Position numbers and translations under genes: made by a program
Notes under the pieces: generated by a model
Told to the model about the DNA's origin: nothing
What the model saw: only the letters and a program-made list of their open reading frames with translations
Databases searched by the model: none
DNA from: Agromyces italicus DSM 16388
Lineage (GTDB): Bacteria; Actinomycetota; Actinomycetes; Actinomycetales; Microbacteriaceae
Length of the DNA: 64,000 nt
Assembly: GCF_000421545.1 (NCBI RefSeq)
Contig: NZ_ATXF01000005.1
Coordinates: 248,001 to 312,000 of the forward strand
Direction: 5' to 3'
Shown: positions 17,681 through 27,688 of the stretch, piece by piece
Layout of the letters: every line of letters starts with the position of its first letter
Numbering within the stretch: position 1 is the first letter of the stretch

Positions 17681-17772
17681 TCAGGCCGCCGCGAGCGCCT
17701 CCGTCGGCGAGAGGCGCGAGGCCCGGATCGCGGGGTAGAGCCGAGACCACGCCGACGACGGCCGGGCGGAAG
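17681..17772 (-). pseudogene. Remnant of an FtsX/MacB-like ABC permease C-terminus
   Basis: Read on the minus strand, the region encodes VVGVVSAL in one frame and then, after a frameshift near 17740, YPAIRASRLSPTEALAAA followed by a stop. This is the typical end of FtsX/MacB-type permeases (LYPAxRAARLxPxEALR). No upstream domain is present, so it is a decayed fragment left by a deletion. Confidence 0.65.
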
Positions 17773-17940
17773 GCTCCTCGTGACGGTCCGCCTCCCCGGA
17801 GAGCCCTACGGGTCATCCCACCCGTGATCGCCGAGCCGTCGCGGCGCGACCGGGCTGTCCCACGCCGAACAGCGGCGGCCCGCGCGAACCGCATTCTCGG
17901 CAGCCACCGGCAAGAGCCCCACGACGATCTCGTTCACGCT

Positions 17941-17977
17941 GTGCCAGTTGCGCCTCACGATGAGGCGCAACTGGCAC
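17941..17977. repeat. Perfect inverted repeat, family C (GTGCCAGTTNCNCCTCA)
   Basis: Two perfect 17-bp arms (17941-17957 and 17961-17977) flank a 3-base loop. The arm is close to TGCCAGTTCCCCCTCAT, repeated five times at 30094-30431. It sits in the 495-bp gap before hutU, some 190 bp upstream of that start. The rest of that gap shows only the permease remnant and the hut operator. Confidence 0.8.
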
Positions 17978-18097
17978 AGGGTGATTGGGACGCCCTCCCT
18001 TGGACAGCGGCGAGGGTGCCGCCTCACGACCGCCCTCCACCCGATTCGGGAATCGGCTTGGCGTCACCCTGACGCTCCGCCGACGCCGGCTGCCGGC

Positions 18098-18117
18098 GCG
18101 TCTGGAATCCCAGACGC
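18098..18117. promoter_or_regulatory. HutR operator before hutU
   Basis: GCGTCTGG-AATC-CCAGACGC is a perfect palindrome with 8-bp arms. Its centre is 63 bp upstream of the hutU ATG. The ATG lies 6 nt behind a GACCAT -10-like hexamer, so the operator sits near -62 of a leaderless transcript. Confidence 0.8.
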
Positions 18118-18169
18118 CCGACACGCGGCATCCGTTGTCGCGGTGCCGCAGGTGCGCGACCATCGAACC

Positions 18170-19924
<1,755 letters not shown>

Positions 19925-19953
19925 GCGCGCTCCCACCCCCGCGTGCTCTCGCC

Positions 19954-20008
19954 GAGTGGGCGATCCTGGCGCATCGCCCCGCGATCTCGCCGCAAGGATC
20001 GCCCACTC
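19954..20008. repeat. Inverted repeat between hutU and hutI
   Basis: Perfect 14-bp arms (GAGTGGGCGATCCT at 19954-19967 and its complement at 19995-20008) enclose a 27-base loop. It lies in the gap between two codirectional genes of one pathway. It may attenuate or stabilise the message, or be a copy of a repeat family. Confidence 0.75.
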
Positions 20009-20052
20009 GACTGAGAGACTCGACACCGCACAACGATCGAAAGGCGACACGG

Positions 20053-21288
20053 ATGCCTCGGGCCACCCTCATCACCAACATCGGCGAGCTCGTCACGAAC
20101 GACGAGCAGGCCGGCCGCGAGGGCGGCCCGCTCGGCATCATCCGCGACGCCGCCGTCCTGTTCGACGACGGCCTCGTGACGTGGGTCGGCCCCGCGGCCG
20201 ACGCGCCCGCGCAGACCGCCGGCGTCGAACTCCTCGACGCCGGCGGCCGTGCGGTCATCCCGGGATTCGTCGACAGCCACACCCACCTGGTGTTCGGCGG
20301 CGACCGCGCCGAGGAGTTCGCCGCGCGCATGGCGGGCGACCGCTACGAGGCGGGCGGCATCCGTTCGACCGTCGCCGCGACGCGTGCCGCGACCGACGAC
20401 GAGCTGCGGGCGCGTCTCGCGGGCTTCGTCGCCGAACTGCACGCGCAGGGCACGACGACCTTCGAGATCAAGTCGGGCTACGGCCTGAGCGTCGCCGATG
20501 AGGAGCGCCTCGTGCGCCTCGCCCGGGAGGTGACCCAGGAGGTCACCTTCCTCGGCGCGCACGTGGTGCCGTTCGAGTTCCGCGAGGACCCGCGCTTCGA
20601 CGGCGACCAGGCTGCGGCCGGCGACGCCTACGTCGACGTCGTGATCGGCGAGATGCTCGCCGCCTGCGCCCCGCACTCGCGCTGGGTCGACGCCTTCTGC
20701 GAGCGCGGGGCGTTCACCGCCGAGCAGTCGCGCCGGGTGCTCGAGGCGGGCGCCGCCGCCGGTCTCGGCGTGCGCGTGCACGGCAACCAGCTCGGCGAAG
20801 GCGAGGGCGTGCACCTCGCCGTCGAGCTCGGGGCCGCGTCGGTCGACCACTGCACCTTCCTGAGCGACGCGGACGTCTCGGCGCTCGCCTCGTCCGACAC
20901 CGTCGCGACGCTGCTGCCCGGCGTCGAGTTCTCGACCCGCCAGCCCTACCCCGACGCGCGCCGGCTGATCGACGCGGGCGTGACCGTCGCACTCGCGAGC
21001 GACTGCAACCCGGGCTCGAGCTTCACGAGCTCGATGCCGTTCTGCATCGCGGTGGCCGTGCGCGACATGGGCATGACCCCGGCCGAGGCGCTGTGGGCGT
21101 CGACCGCGGGCGGGGCACTGGCGCTGCGTCGTGACGACGTCGGCTCGATCCGGCCGGGCCTGCGTGCCGACCTCGTCGAGCTCGACGCGCCGAGCCATCT
21201 GCACCTCGCCTACCGCCCGGGTGTGCCGCTCGTGCGGCGCGTCTGGGCCGCCGGCGCCCCGGTCGTCGGGCGACCAGCCGCAACCTGA
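20053..21288 (+). CDS. hutI: Imidazolonepropionase
   Basis: This 411-residue metal-dependent amidohydrolase opens imidazolone-5-propionate to N-formimidoyl-L-glutamate. It has the metal-binding HTHLVFGG (His76, His78), the substrate-binding [16 protein letters not shown], a [14 protein letters not shown] stretch with a metal-ligand His, [10 protein letters not shown] and the late Asp in ASDCNPGSS. Length and motif order fit the family. The ATG at 20053 has AAGG 8 nt upstream. The product feeds formimidoylglutamase, encoded on the other strand 1.3 kb away. It is probably cotranscribed with hutU. Confidence 0.97.
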   Translation: MPRATLITNIGELVTNDEQAGREGGPLGIIRDAAVLFDDGLVTWVGPAADAPAQTAGVELLDAGGRAVIPGFVDSHTHLVFGGDRAEEFAARMAGDRYEAGGIRSTVAATRAATDDELRARLAGFVAELHAQGTTTFEIKSGYGLSVADEERLVRLAREVTQEVTFLGAHVVPFEFREDPRFDGDQAAAGDAYVDVVIGEMLAACAPHSRWVDAFCERGAFTAEQSRRVLEAGAAAGLGVRVHGNQLGEGEGVHLAVELGAASVDHCTFLSDADVSALASSDTVATLLPGVEFSTRQPYPDARRLIDAGVTVALASDCNPGSSFTSSMPFCIAVAVRDMGMTPAEALWASTAGGALALRRDDVGSIRPGLRADLVELDAPSHLHLAYRPGVPLVRRVWAAGAPVVGRPAAT

Positions 21289-21368
21289 TGTCGCGCACAT
21301 CGTCGTCACTGCGGCCGGTTGACGACGGTTCGTGCGACACCACGATCCGGCATGGCGTGCGGGCGCTC

Positions 21369-21421
21369 AGTGCTTGGGCGTGTCGACCCCGAGCAGTTCA
21401 TCGGCGCCGTCTCGACGAGGT
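21369..21421. repeat. Partial copy of the sixA 3' end (direct repeat with 22020-22072)
   Basis: This stretch of about 53 bp matches the last codons of the sixA-type gene (22021 onward) at roughly four bases in five. It still encodes ...DELLGVDTPKH-stop on the minus strand, against ...GELIRVDTPKH-stop in the intact gene. The two copies flank the GNAT gene as direct repeats. Confidence 0.7.
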
Positions 21422-21434
21422 GTACGCTGCGGGC

Positions 21435-21473
21435 ATGAGCGGATGGCGGCATCCGGAGACGACGGCATGCTGA
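21435..21473 (+). CDS. Short leaderless leader peptide overlapping the GNAT start
   Basis: A 12-codon reading frame, MSGWRHPETTAC, starts exactly 6 nt behind TACGCT (21423-21428), the spacing of leaderless genes in this window. Its TGA (21471-21473) overlaps the GNAT initiation region: the GNAT ATG is at 21467-21469. This would couple GNAT translation to the leader. The GNAT frame itself has no start at the leaderless position. No function is known for the peptide. Confidence 0.4.
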   Translation: MSGWRHPETTAC

Positions 21474-22009
21474 GCGGCGAACTGGTCACCCTCGCACCGG
21501 TGCGCGAAGGCGAGCTCGACGCGTTCTGCGCGGCGCACGTCGAGATCCGCACCCGGGGCGCCTACTTCCCGCTCGGCGTCGTCTCGGAATCGGTGCTGCG
21601 CGCGCGGTTCGCCGAGAACGGGTTCTGGGAGCGCGAGGAGGGCACGCTGCTCATCCACGATCGTGGCGGGCGGATCGTCGGCCACATCGAGTTCTTCACG
21701 CCCGTGAACTACTGGGACGCCTTCGAGCTCTCGTACCAGCTGTACGGCGACGCCCACGCGGGCCACGGCTACACGACCGAGGCGGTGCAGCTGCTCGTCG
21801 ACTACCTCTTCGCGTCCAAGAAGCAGCACCGCATCCAGCTCGTCATCGTGCCCGACAACGCCGCGAGCAGGCGCATCGCCGAGAAATGCGGGTTCACGCA
21901 CGAGGGGCGGTTGCGCGGCGCCTTCTTCAACGCCGGGACGAACCACGACGTCGACCTGTTCGGGCTCGTCCGCACCGACCCGAGACCCTGGCATCGGGTC
22001 GGCCGCTGA
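21467..22009 (+). CDS. GNAT-family N-acetyltransferase (RimJ/RimL-like)
   Basis: This 180-residue enzyme should transfer acetyl from acetyl-CoA to an amine, possibly a protein N-terminus or a small molecule. Strand pattern and motifs fit RimJ/RimL-type members: LVTLAPVREGELDAF at the start, FELSYQLYGDAHAGHGYTTEA with the CoA-binding GHGYTTEA (about residues 104-111), and the late VPDNAASRRIAEKCGFTHEG. The ATG at 21467 has GGAG 8 nt upstream, and a 12-codon leader peptide ends across this start. Imperfect direct repeats derived from the sixA 3' end flank the gene. Confidence 0.85.
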   Translation: MLSGELVTLAPVREGELDAFCAAHVEIRTRGAYFPLGVVSESVLRARFAENGFWEREEGTLLIHDRGGRIVGHIEFFTPVNYWDAFELSYQLYGDAHAGHGYTTEAVQLLVDYLFASKKQHRIQLVIVPDNAASRRIAEKCGFTHEGRLRGAFFNAGTNHDVDLFGLVRTDPRPWHRVGR

Positions 22010-22020
22010 CCCGCGTCGCG

Positions 22021-22506
22021 TCAGTGCTTGGGCGTGTCGACCCTGATGAGTTCGCCGGCGCCCTCGACGAGCTCGACCCACGAGTCGACCGCGACCCGGC
22101 ACTCGACGACGGCGCACGTCGGCAGCTCGACCCATTCGCCGGTGAGCTCGCCGACGGCGTCGCTCATGCCGGGATTGTGGCCGACGAGCATGGCGACCCC
22201 GAGCTCGTCGTCGAGGTCCGCTGCGACGGCGAGGATGCTCCGTTCCGAGGCCGCGTACAGCTTCCGCTCCTCCACGACGTGATGGTCGCCGATGCCGAGC
22301 GTCCGCGCCAGGAGCCGCGCCGTGCTGCGCGCGCGCACCGCGGTGCTCGTCACGATGCGGTCGGGTCGCACGCCCCGGTCCGCGAGCCGGTGGCCCATCG
22401 TCGGTGCGTCGCGCAGCCCGCGGTCGTTCAGCGGGCGATCGTGGTCGTCGAGCATCGGATCGCCCCAGTCCGACTTCGCGTGCCGCACGAGGTAGAGCGT
22501 CTTCAC
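22021..22506 (-). CDS. SixA-type histidine phosphatase
   Basis: This 161-residue phosphoglycerate-mutase-like phosphatase has the catalytic RHAKSDW (RHxxS, His9), the second Arg in TSTAVRARSTA, and the late catalytic His in LVGHNPGMSD. SixA removes phosphate from phosphohistidine in E. coli; the substrate here is unknown. The GTG at 22506 was chosen because family members begin MKTLYLVRHAKS and a CACGCT hexamer lies 6 nt upstream. Another GTG at 22539 is possible. The last 17 codons are duplicated upstream of the GNAT gene. Confidence 0.85.
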   Translation of the reverse strand: MKTLYLVRHAKSDWGDPMLDDHDRPLNDRGLRDAPTMGHRLADRGVRPDRIVTSTAVRARSTARLLARTLGIGDHHVVEERKLYAASERSILAVAADLDDELGVAMLVGHNPGMSDAVGELTGEWVELPTCAVVECRVAVDSWVELVEGAGELIRVDTPKH

Positions 22507-22573
22507 CCCTCCAGCGTGGCACCGTTCGAGGCGGGCCACAACGCGCGCGGCGCCGGTCAGCGCCCGGCGACGC

Positions 22574-23506
22574 TCAGCGCCCGGCGACGCCGGCGAGGAA
22601 CTCGAGCACGCAGAGCGCGGTCAGCCGCACCGTCCGCCCGTCGGGCGAGTCTGCGGTCGCATCGACCTCGGTGAGGTCGGCGCTCACGACCCGGGCGTCC
22701 GAGCCCGCAGCCCGCACGAGCGCGCGGAGCTCCCAGGCGGCGAGTCCGCCCGGCATCGAGGCGGGGCATCCGGGCACCACCGCGCGGTCGCACGCGTCGA
22801 CGTCGATGTCGAGGTGCACCGGGCCCCCTGCCGCGCCGGCGATCTCGAGCGCCTCGGCCATGACGTCGGCGGGGCGGCGCCCGTGCAGTTCGTCGCGGTG
22901 GATCACCGTGATGCCGAGCCCGGCAGCCCGTCGGGCGTAGTCGGCGGAGTTCGCGAAGTCGGCGATGCCGATCTGCACGATGCGGCGCGGGTCGAGCCCG
23001 GCCTCGACGAGGCGCCGCACCGGCGATCCGTTCGAGACGCCGTCGCGAAGGTCGTAGTGCGCGTCGATCGTGACGAGCCCGGCGCTGCCCAGCCGGTCGC
23101 CGAAGGCACCGAGCGCCGTCGCCACGGTCACGGAGTTGTCGCCGCCGAGCGCCATGACGGCGTCGGCGCGACCGAGCAGGCCGGCGACCGTCGCGCGCGT
23201 GCGCGCCTCGCCCTCGGGCCCGTCGGGTTCGACGACGTCGCCCGCGTCGACCACGAGCTGCTCGCCGAGGTCGACCGCATCGGCACGACCGACTCGGTCG
23301 GGCACGAGTGCAGGGCTGTAGCGGCGCAGTGCCTGCCGAACTGCCGCGGGGGTGGCGTGCGCGTTCGTCGGCGAGAGCGAGGTGCGCCAGGCGGGCACGC
23401 CGAGCAGCGCGAGGGCGGCGGATGCCTCGGGGGCGAGCGTTTCGGGCGACGGCCAGTCGCCCGTGCGGCGCCACAGCGGATCATGCGAGAGTGCGACATC
23501 GGCCAT
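22574..23506 (-). CDS. hutG: Formimidoylglutamase
   Basis: This 310-residue member of the ureohydrolase (arginase/agmatinase) family probably hydrolyses N-formimidoyl-L-glutamate to glutamate plus formamide, the last step of the pathway. The binuclear manganese motifs are present as GGDNSVT (Asn where arginases have His), DAHYDLRDG and DIDVDACD. The role is assigned from context, because it shares the GTCTGG/CCAGAC operator with hutH and hutU. Sequence alone would also allow an agmatinase-like enzyme. The ATG at 23506 lies 6 nt behind TAGCGT (leaderless). Confidence 0.88.
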   Translation of the reverse strand: MADVALSHDPLWRRTGDWPSPETLAPEASAALALLGVPAWRTSLSPTNAHATPAAVRQALRRYSPALVPDRVGRADAVDLGEQLVVDAGDVVEPDGPEGEARTRATVAGLLGRADAVMALGGDNSVTVATALGAFGDRLGSAGLVTIDAHYDLRDGVSNGSPVRRLVEAGLDPRRIVQIGIADFANSADYARRAAGLGITVIHRDELHGRRPADVMAEALEIAGAAGGPVHLDIDVDACDRAVVPGCPASMPGGLAAWELRALVRAAGSDARVVSADLTEVDATADSPDGRTVRLTALCVLEFLAGVAGR

Positions 23507-23560
23507 GCCCCCACGCTACGAGTCGCGCGCGCCGGTGCCCAGTCCTCCGCGCCGCCGGAC

Positions 23561-23576
23561 GTCTGTGATCCCAGAC
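23561..23576. promoter_or_regulatory. HutR operator before hutG
   Basis: GTCTGT-GATC-CCAGAC, with one arm mismatch, is the third copy of the hut palindrome. Its centre lies 62 bp upstream of the hutG start, matching the distances at hutH (64) and hutU (63). Confidence 0.75.
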
Positions 23577-23638
23577 TGGGGGCTGGCCCGGGCGGGCGGG
23601 CCCGAACGCGCCACGGGCCGCGCCGCTCCCGCACTTCT

Positions 23639-23670
23639 CAGGACGAGGTCGACCGCCGCGTCGTCCTGAC
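23639..23670. repeat. Short inverted repeat TCAGGACGA
   Basis: TCAGGACGA (23639-23647) and TCGTCCTGA (23662-23670) form a 9-bp stem with a 14-base loop. It lies upstream of hutG and of the copper ATPase, between divergent genes. Confidence 0.5.
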
Positions 23671-23733
23671 GAGTGCGGTCTGAAGTCCCGGTGCCGTCCG
23701 TCCGGGCGCGTGCCGCGACATCCGATCGTCGTG

Positions 23734-23791
23734 TGCAGGATGAGCGAATCGGCATGCCCGCTCAGGTGTGTGCCGGCCCGCTCATCCTGCA
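23734..23791. repeat. Inverted repeat, family A (TGCAGGATGAGCG)
   Basis: Perfect 13-bp arms at 23734-23746 and 23779-23791 flank a 32-base loop. It shares its core with 10752-10811 and 27014-27065. It lies in the 543-bp divergent gap between hutG and the copper ATPase, so a terminator role is unlikely here. The gap holds no gene. Confidence 0.8.
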
Positions 23792-23996
23792 TCGGTCACG
23801 AGCCGGCGATCGGCGATGCCCCGGCCGCGGTGCTGAGCACGGCTACGAGGGCACGCTCGCGCCCGGGCTTCGAGTGCCCTCGAGGCCATCGCGGCAGCCG
23901 TCGTCGATGTGCGGGAGGGTGTTCGCCGAGCGCGGATCACCCCCACCGGGGCCGTGCCCGGAATAGTGTGGGGCGCATCGGAGTTCCTTCTTGCAG

Positions 23997-24013
23997 ATAC
24001 CCCACTGGGGTAT
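23997..24013. promoter_or_regulatory. CsoR-type copper operator before the copper ATPase
   Basis: ATACCCC-ACT-GGGGTAT is a perfect palindrome of the kind bound by copper-sensing CsoR repressors (TACCCC..GGGGTA). It lies 36 bp upstream of the ATPase start. The same site precedes the CopZ-like gene at 28097-28113. Confidence 0.85.
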
Positions 24014-24049
24014 TAACCTGAGGCCAAGAGACGCAGGAGGGTGGCGCAG

Positions 24050-26320
24050 ATGAGCACCGGCAGGAACGAGACGCACACAGGGCACGACCACGCCGAGCAC
24101 GGCGCCCACACAGGACACGCCGAGCACGGCACCCACGCCGAACACGACATGAGCTCCCACGCCGGACACGACATGAGCGCCCACACAGGACACGCCGAGC
24201 ACGGCACCCACGCCGAACACGACATGAGCTCCCACGCCGGACACGACATGAGCGCCCACGACGCCCACGCCGGACATGACATGAGCTCGCACGCCGGGCA
24301 CGGCGACCACGTCGGCCAGTTCCGCCGCCTGTTCTGGATCATGCTCGTCATCGCGATCCCGACGATCGCCTTCAGCCCGATGTTCGCGTCGATCCTCGGC
24401 TACACGTTGCCCGACAACGCGATCATCCCGTGGATCTCGCCGGTGCTCGGCACGGTCATGTACTTCTGGGGCGGCAAGCCGTTCCTCACGGGCGCCTGGT
24501 CGGAGCTCACGGCTCGCAAGCCCGGCATGATGCTGCTCATCGGCCTCGCGATCACCGTCGCGTACTTCGCCAGTCTGGGCGCGAGCCTCATGCTGCTCAG
24601 CCACCACCTCGACTTCTGGTGGGAGCTCGCGCTCCTCATCGTGATCATGCTCCTCGGCCACTGGATCGAGATGCGCTCGATCATGCAGGCCTCGAGCGCG
24701 CTCGATGCCCTCGCCGCGCTGCTCCCCGACGAGGCCGAGCGCGTGGTCGACGGCGGCGACGGCGCAGAGACCGGCAACGGGGCATCCGCCACCGAAACGG
24801 TCTCGCCGAGTGAGCTGCGCGTCGGCGACCTCGTGATCGTGCGCCCCGGAGGCCGTGTCCCCGCCGACGGCGAGGTCGTCGACGGCACCGCAGCGATGGA
24901 CGAGTCGATGATCACGGGCGAGTCGGTCGCCGTGAGCCGCGGGCCGGGCGAGCCCGTCGTCGCCGGCACGGTCGCGACCGACACCGCGATCCGGGTTCGG
25001 GTCGGCGCGGTCGGCGACGACACGGCGCTCGCCGGCATCCAGCGGCTCGTCGCGAAGGCGCAGGCTTCGAGCTCGCGCGCGCAGCGTCTCGCCGACCGTG
25101 CGGCGGGCTGGCTCTTCTGGTTCGCGCTCGGCGCCGCGGTCATCACGGCGATCGCCTGGACGCTGCTCGGAAACCCCGACGACGCCGTCGTCCGCACGAT
25201 CACCGTGCTCGTGATCGCCTGCCCCCACGCCCTCGGCCTCGCCATCCCGCTCGTCGTCTCGATCGCGACCGAGCGGGCGGCGAAGGGCGGCGTGCTCGTG
25301 ACCGATCGCCTCGCGCTCGAGACGATGCGCACGGTCGGGGCGGTGCTGTTCGACAAGACGGGCACGCTCACGAAGGGTGAGCCGACGGTGACGGATGCCG
25401 CGGCGGCACCCGGCTTCGACCTCGACGCCGTGCTGGTCGACGCCGCCTCCGCCGAGATGGATTCGGAGCACCCCCTCGCGAACGCGATCGTCGCCGACGC
25501 GTTCCGCCGCGGTCTGGCCGTGTACGGCGCGACCGAGTTCGAGGCGTCGGCGGCGATCGGCGTGCGCGCGAACGTCGGCGGCCGCATCGTGCAGGTTGGC
25601 GGCCCCGGGCTGCTCGCCCGTGAGGGTCTCGACGTGCTCGAGGCATCCGCCCCGTGGGCCGAATCGGGCGCGACCGTGCTGCACGTCCTCATCGACGGCG
25701 AGGTCGCGGGAGCGATCGCCCTGGCCGACGAAGTGCGGCCCGAGTCGCGCGAAGCGGTCGAGGCGCTGCACGCGCTCGGCGTTCAGGTCGTGATGATCAC
25801 GGGCGACGCCGAACCGGTCGCGCGCACCGTCGCAGCCTCGCTCGGCATCGACCGGGTCTACGCGGGGGTGCGCCCCGAAGACAAGGCCGCAAAGGTGCAG
25901 GAGTTGCAGGGCGAAGGCCTGAGCGTCGCGATGGTCGGCGACGGCGTGAACGACGCCCCGGCGCTCGCCCAGGCCGACGTCGGCATCGCGATCGGCGCCG
26001 GCACCGACGTGGCGATCGCCTCGGCCGGGGTGATCCTCGCATCGAGCGACCCGCGCTCGGTGATCTCGGTCATCGAACTCTCGCGGGCAAGCTACCGCAA
26101 GATGAGCCAGAACCTCTGGTGGGCGGCCGGCTACAACCTCGTCTCGGTGCCGCTCGCGGCGGGCATCCTCGCGCCGATCGGCTTCGTGCTGCCGATGTCG
26201 GTCGGGGCGATCCTGATGAGCCTCTCGACGGTCATCGTCGCGGCGAACGCGCAACTGCTGCGCCGGCTCGACCTCCGGCCCGAGGCATCCACCCGGGCGG
26301 TGCTCGAGCGCAGCCGCTGA
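24050..26320 (+). CDS. copB: Copper-translocating P1B-type ATPase (CopB-like, CPH motif)
   Basis: This 756-residue membrane pump drives copper (or silver) out of the cell. A cytoplasmic N-terminus of about 85 residues is very rich in His and Met (HAEHDMSSHAGHDMS) and contains an exact 75-bp tandem duplication. Next come the A-domain motif TGES, the transmembrane metal motif CPH (residues 391-393), the phosphorylation site DKTGT (Asp435), the SEHPLANAI HP motif and the hinge GDGVNDAPAL. CPH with a His-rich N-terminus marks the P1B-3 subgroup. The ATG at 24050 has AGGAGG 9 nt upstream. A CsoR operator lies upstream. Confidence 0.93.
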   Translation: MSTGRNETHTGHDHAEHGAHTGHAEHGTHAEHDMSSHAGHDMSAHTGHAEHGTHAEHDMSSHAGHDMSAHDAHAGHDMSSHAGHGDHVGQFRRLFWIMLVIAIPTIAFSPMFASILGYTLPDNAIIPWISPVLGTVMYFWGGKPFLTGAWSELTARKPGMMLLIGLAITVAYFASLGASLMLLSHHLDFWWELALLIVIMLLGHWIEMRSIMQASSALDALAALLPDEAERVVDGGDGAETGNGASATETVSPSELRVGDLVIVRPGGRVPADGEVVDGTAAMDESMITGESVAVSRGPGEPVVAGTVATDTAIRVRVGAVGDDTALAGIQRLVAKAQASSSRAQRLADRAAGWLFWFALGAAVITAIAWTLLGNPDDAVVRTITVLVIACPHALGLAIPLVVSIATERAAKGGVLVTDRLALETMRTVGAVLFDKTGTLTKGEPTVTDAAAAPGFDLDAVLVDAASAEMDSEHPLANAIVADAFRRGLAVYGATEFEASAAIGVRANVGGRIVQVGGPGLLAREGLDVLEASAPWAESGATVLHVLIDGEVAGAIALADEVRPESREAVEALHALGVQVVMITGDAEPVARTVAASLGIDRVYAGVRPEDKAAKVQELQGEGLSVAMVGDGVNDAPALAQADVGIAIGAGTDVAIASAGVILASSDPRSVISVIELSRASYRKMSQNLWWAAGYNLVSVPLAAGILAPIGFVLPMSVGAILMSLSTVIVAANAQLLRRLDLRPEASTRAVLERSR
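24105..24254 (+). repeat. Exact 75-bp tandem duplication in the His-rich domain of copB
   Basis: Bases 24105-24179 are repeated without change at 24180-24254, adding 25 residues with eight histidines. Exact identity suggests a recent duplication that enlarges the metal-binding N-terminus. Confidence 0.85.
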
Positions 26321-26375
26321 GTCGCTCCCCGACGATGATCGGATGCTCCGTGCCGCGACCGGCGCGGAGCATCCG

Positions 26376-26978
26376 TCATGCTCGGCGACGCCAGGCCGAC
26401 CACTCGTGGTCGTAGACCGGGTGCGGACCGGGCCCCGCGGCATCCGGACTCGACGACCCGGCCGACGAACCCGTTTCAGTGACGAACCGGTGCCATGCCG
26501 AACCATCGGCGGCGCCGCTCTCGGCGAATCGCCCCGTCACCAGTGCCTCGACGCGGAAACGCAGGGCGTCACGCAGCTCCTGCACGAGTTCGTCGCAGGC
26601 GTCGCACCCGCAGCGGGGCAGCACGAGGTCGGTGTGCTCGCCGAAGCGCAGCAGCAGGCCGGGAAGGCTCGTCAGCCCGACGGTCAGCGGACCGGAGGCC
26701 GGATCGGCCGGCACGAGGCGCACGACCCGCTCGAGGTCGACGTGGTCGGCGGTGCCGCCGCTCAGCCCGGTGAGCTCGTCGCGCTCGACGTCGAAGACCC
26801 GCTCGAGGTCGTCGAGCACGGCGAGCGCGAACGGCTGGAGCACCCGATACCGCTCGGCGTCGGTGACCCGACTGTACGACTCGGTCGGCGGGCTCTCCAC
26901 GCCCCAGCGCGACACCCATTCGAGCTCGTCGATGCCCGACGAGGCACCCCATCGGGCAGCGTCGGCTGCGACATCCAT
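26376..26978 (-). CDS. DUF6226-type hypothetical protein
   Basis: This 200-residue soluble protein starts around WGVESPPTESYSRVTDAERYRVLQPFA, which resembles the actinobacterial DUF6226 proteins. A Cys-rich turn (LPRCGCDACDEL, about residues 122-133) could bind metal. A helical segment and a Ser/Gly-rich C-terminal tail ending in WSAWRRRA follow. The function is unknown. The ATG at 26978 lies 7 nt behind TAACGT on this strand, consistent with a leaderless start. It is convergent with the copper ATPase. Confidence 0.65.
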   Translation of the reverse strand: MDVAADAARWGASSGIDELEWVSRWGVESPPTESYSRVTDAERYRVLQPFALAVLDDLERVFDVERDELTGLSGGTADHVDLERVVRLVPADPASGPLTVGLTSLPGLLLRFGEHTDLVLPRCGCDACDELVQELRDALRFRVEALVTGRFAESGAADGSAWHRFVTETGSSAGSSSPDAAGPGPHPVYDHEWSAWRRRA

Positions 26979-27013
26979 GCCGGCAACGTTAGCCGTCGTC
27001 ATCGGCGGAGAAC

Positions 27014-27065
27014 AGGACGAGCGGGCCGAGACTCCCGCTACCGGGGGTCTCGGCCCGCTCATCCT
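27014..27065. repeat. Inverted repeat, family A (AGGAYGAGCGGGCC)
   Basis: Arms of 19 bp (27014-27032 and 27047-27065) with a single mismatch flank a 14-base loop. The core matches those at 10752 and 23734. It lies between two minus-strand genes, just after the DUF305 stop, and could serve as its terminator. Confidence 0.8.
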
Positions 27066-27076
27066 GCAAGGTGCCG

Positions 27077-27688
27077 CTATTCGGCCAGCAGCTCCCGCAT
27101 CCGCTCGATCTCGGCGTTCTGCGTCTCGACGATCGCCTCGGCCATCTCGAGCGCCCCGGCGTGCGCACCCGACTCGAGCTGCGCTTCGGCCATGTGGACC
27201 GCGCCCTCGTGGTGCGCGATCATCTGCTCGAGGAAGAGCGTCGACGCCGACTCGGCATCGGCCGCCTCGAGCGCGGCGAGCTCGTCGGTGCTCAGCATCC
27301 CGGCCATCTCGTGCCCGCCGCCCGACATCTCGCGCGGGGCGTCCCACTCCTCGAGCCACTCGTCGAGCTGGGCGATCTCGGGCCCCTGCGCCGCCTGGAT
27401 CTCCTCCGCGAGCGTCGCGACCTCGGGATCGAGACCCGGCTTCGCGAGCACGATCGCGCTCATCTCGAGCGCCTGCTCGTGGTGCGGGATCATCATCTGC
27501 GCGAACATCACGTCGGCGGCGCCGGCGTTCGTCGCCTCACTCGCGGATGCCTCGGGCGAGGCGCTGCCGTGGCCGCCATGTCCGCTCGCGTCCGCGTCGC
27601 CCGAGCCGCCCGAGCCGCCCGCCGCTGCGCAACCCGCGAGCACGAGCACGCCGACAACCCCGAGGCCGAGCGCAGCGAGCCGCTTCAT
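27077..27688 (-). CDS. DUF305-family lipoprotein, copper-associated
   Basis: This 203-residue exported lipoprotein has a signal peptide ending in the lipobox LAGC (Cys20), a Gly/Ser/Ala-rich linker, then a DUF305 four-helix (ferritin-like) domain. Metal-type motifs MMIPHHEQALEM (about residue 69) and MIAHHEGAVHMA (about residue 165) are visible. DUF305 proteins often sit with copper genes and may bind copper outside the membrane. The ATG overlaps the CopZ-like stop codon by four bases, and a CsoR operator heads the pair. This supports a copper role. Confidence 0.88.
   Translation of the reverse strand: MKRLAALGLGVVGVLVLAGCAAAGGSGGSGDADASGHGGHGSASPEASASEATNAGAADVMFAQMMIPHHEQALEMSAIVLAKPGLDPEVATLAEEIQAAQGPEIAQLDEWLEEWDAPREMSGGGHEMAGMLSTDELAALEAADAESASTLFLEQMIAHHEGAVHMAEAQLESGAHAGALEMAEAIVETQNAEIERMRELLAE

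Noticed and set aside
17948..18169. An upstream in-frame extension of hutU by about 74 codons.
   Set aside because: It would translate a perfect 17-bp palindrome and the hut operator and has no family similarity. The ATG at 18170 fits both the family start and the leaderless spacing.
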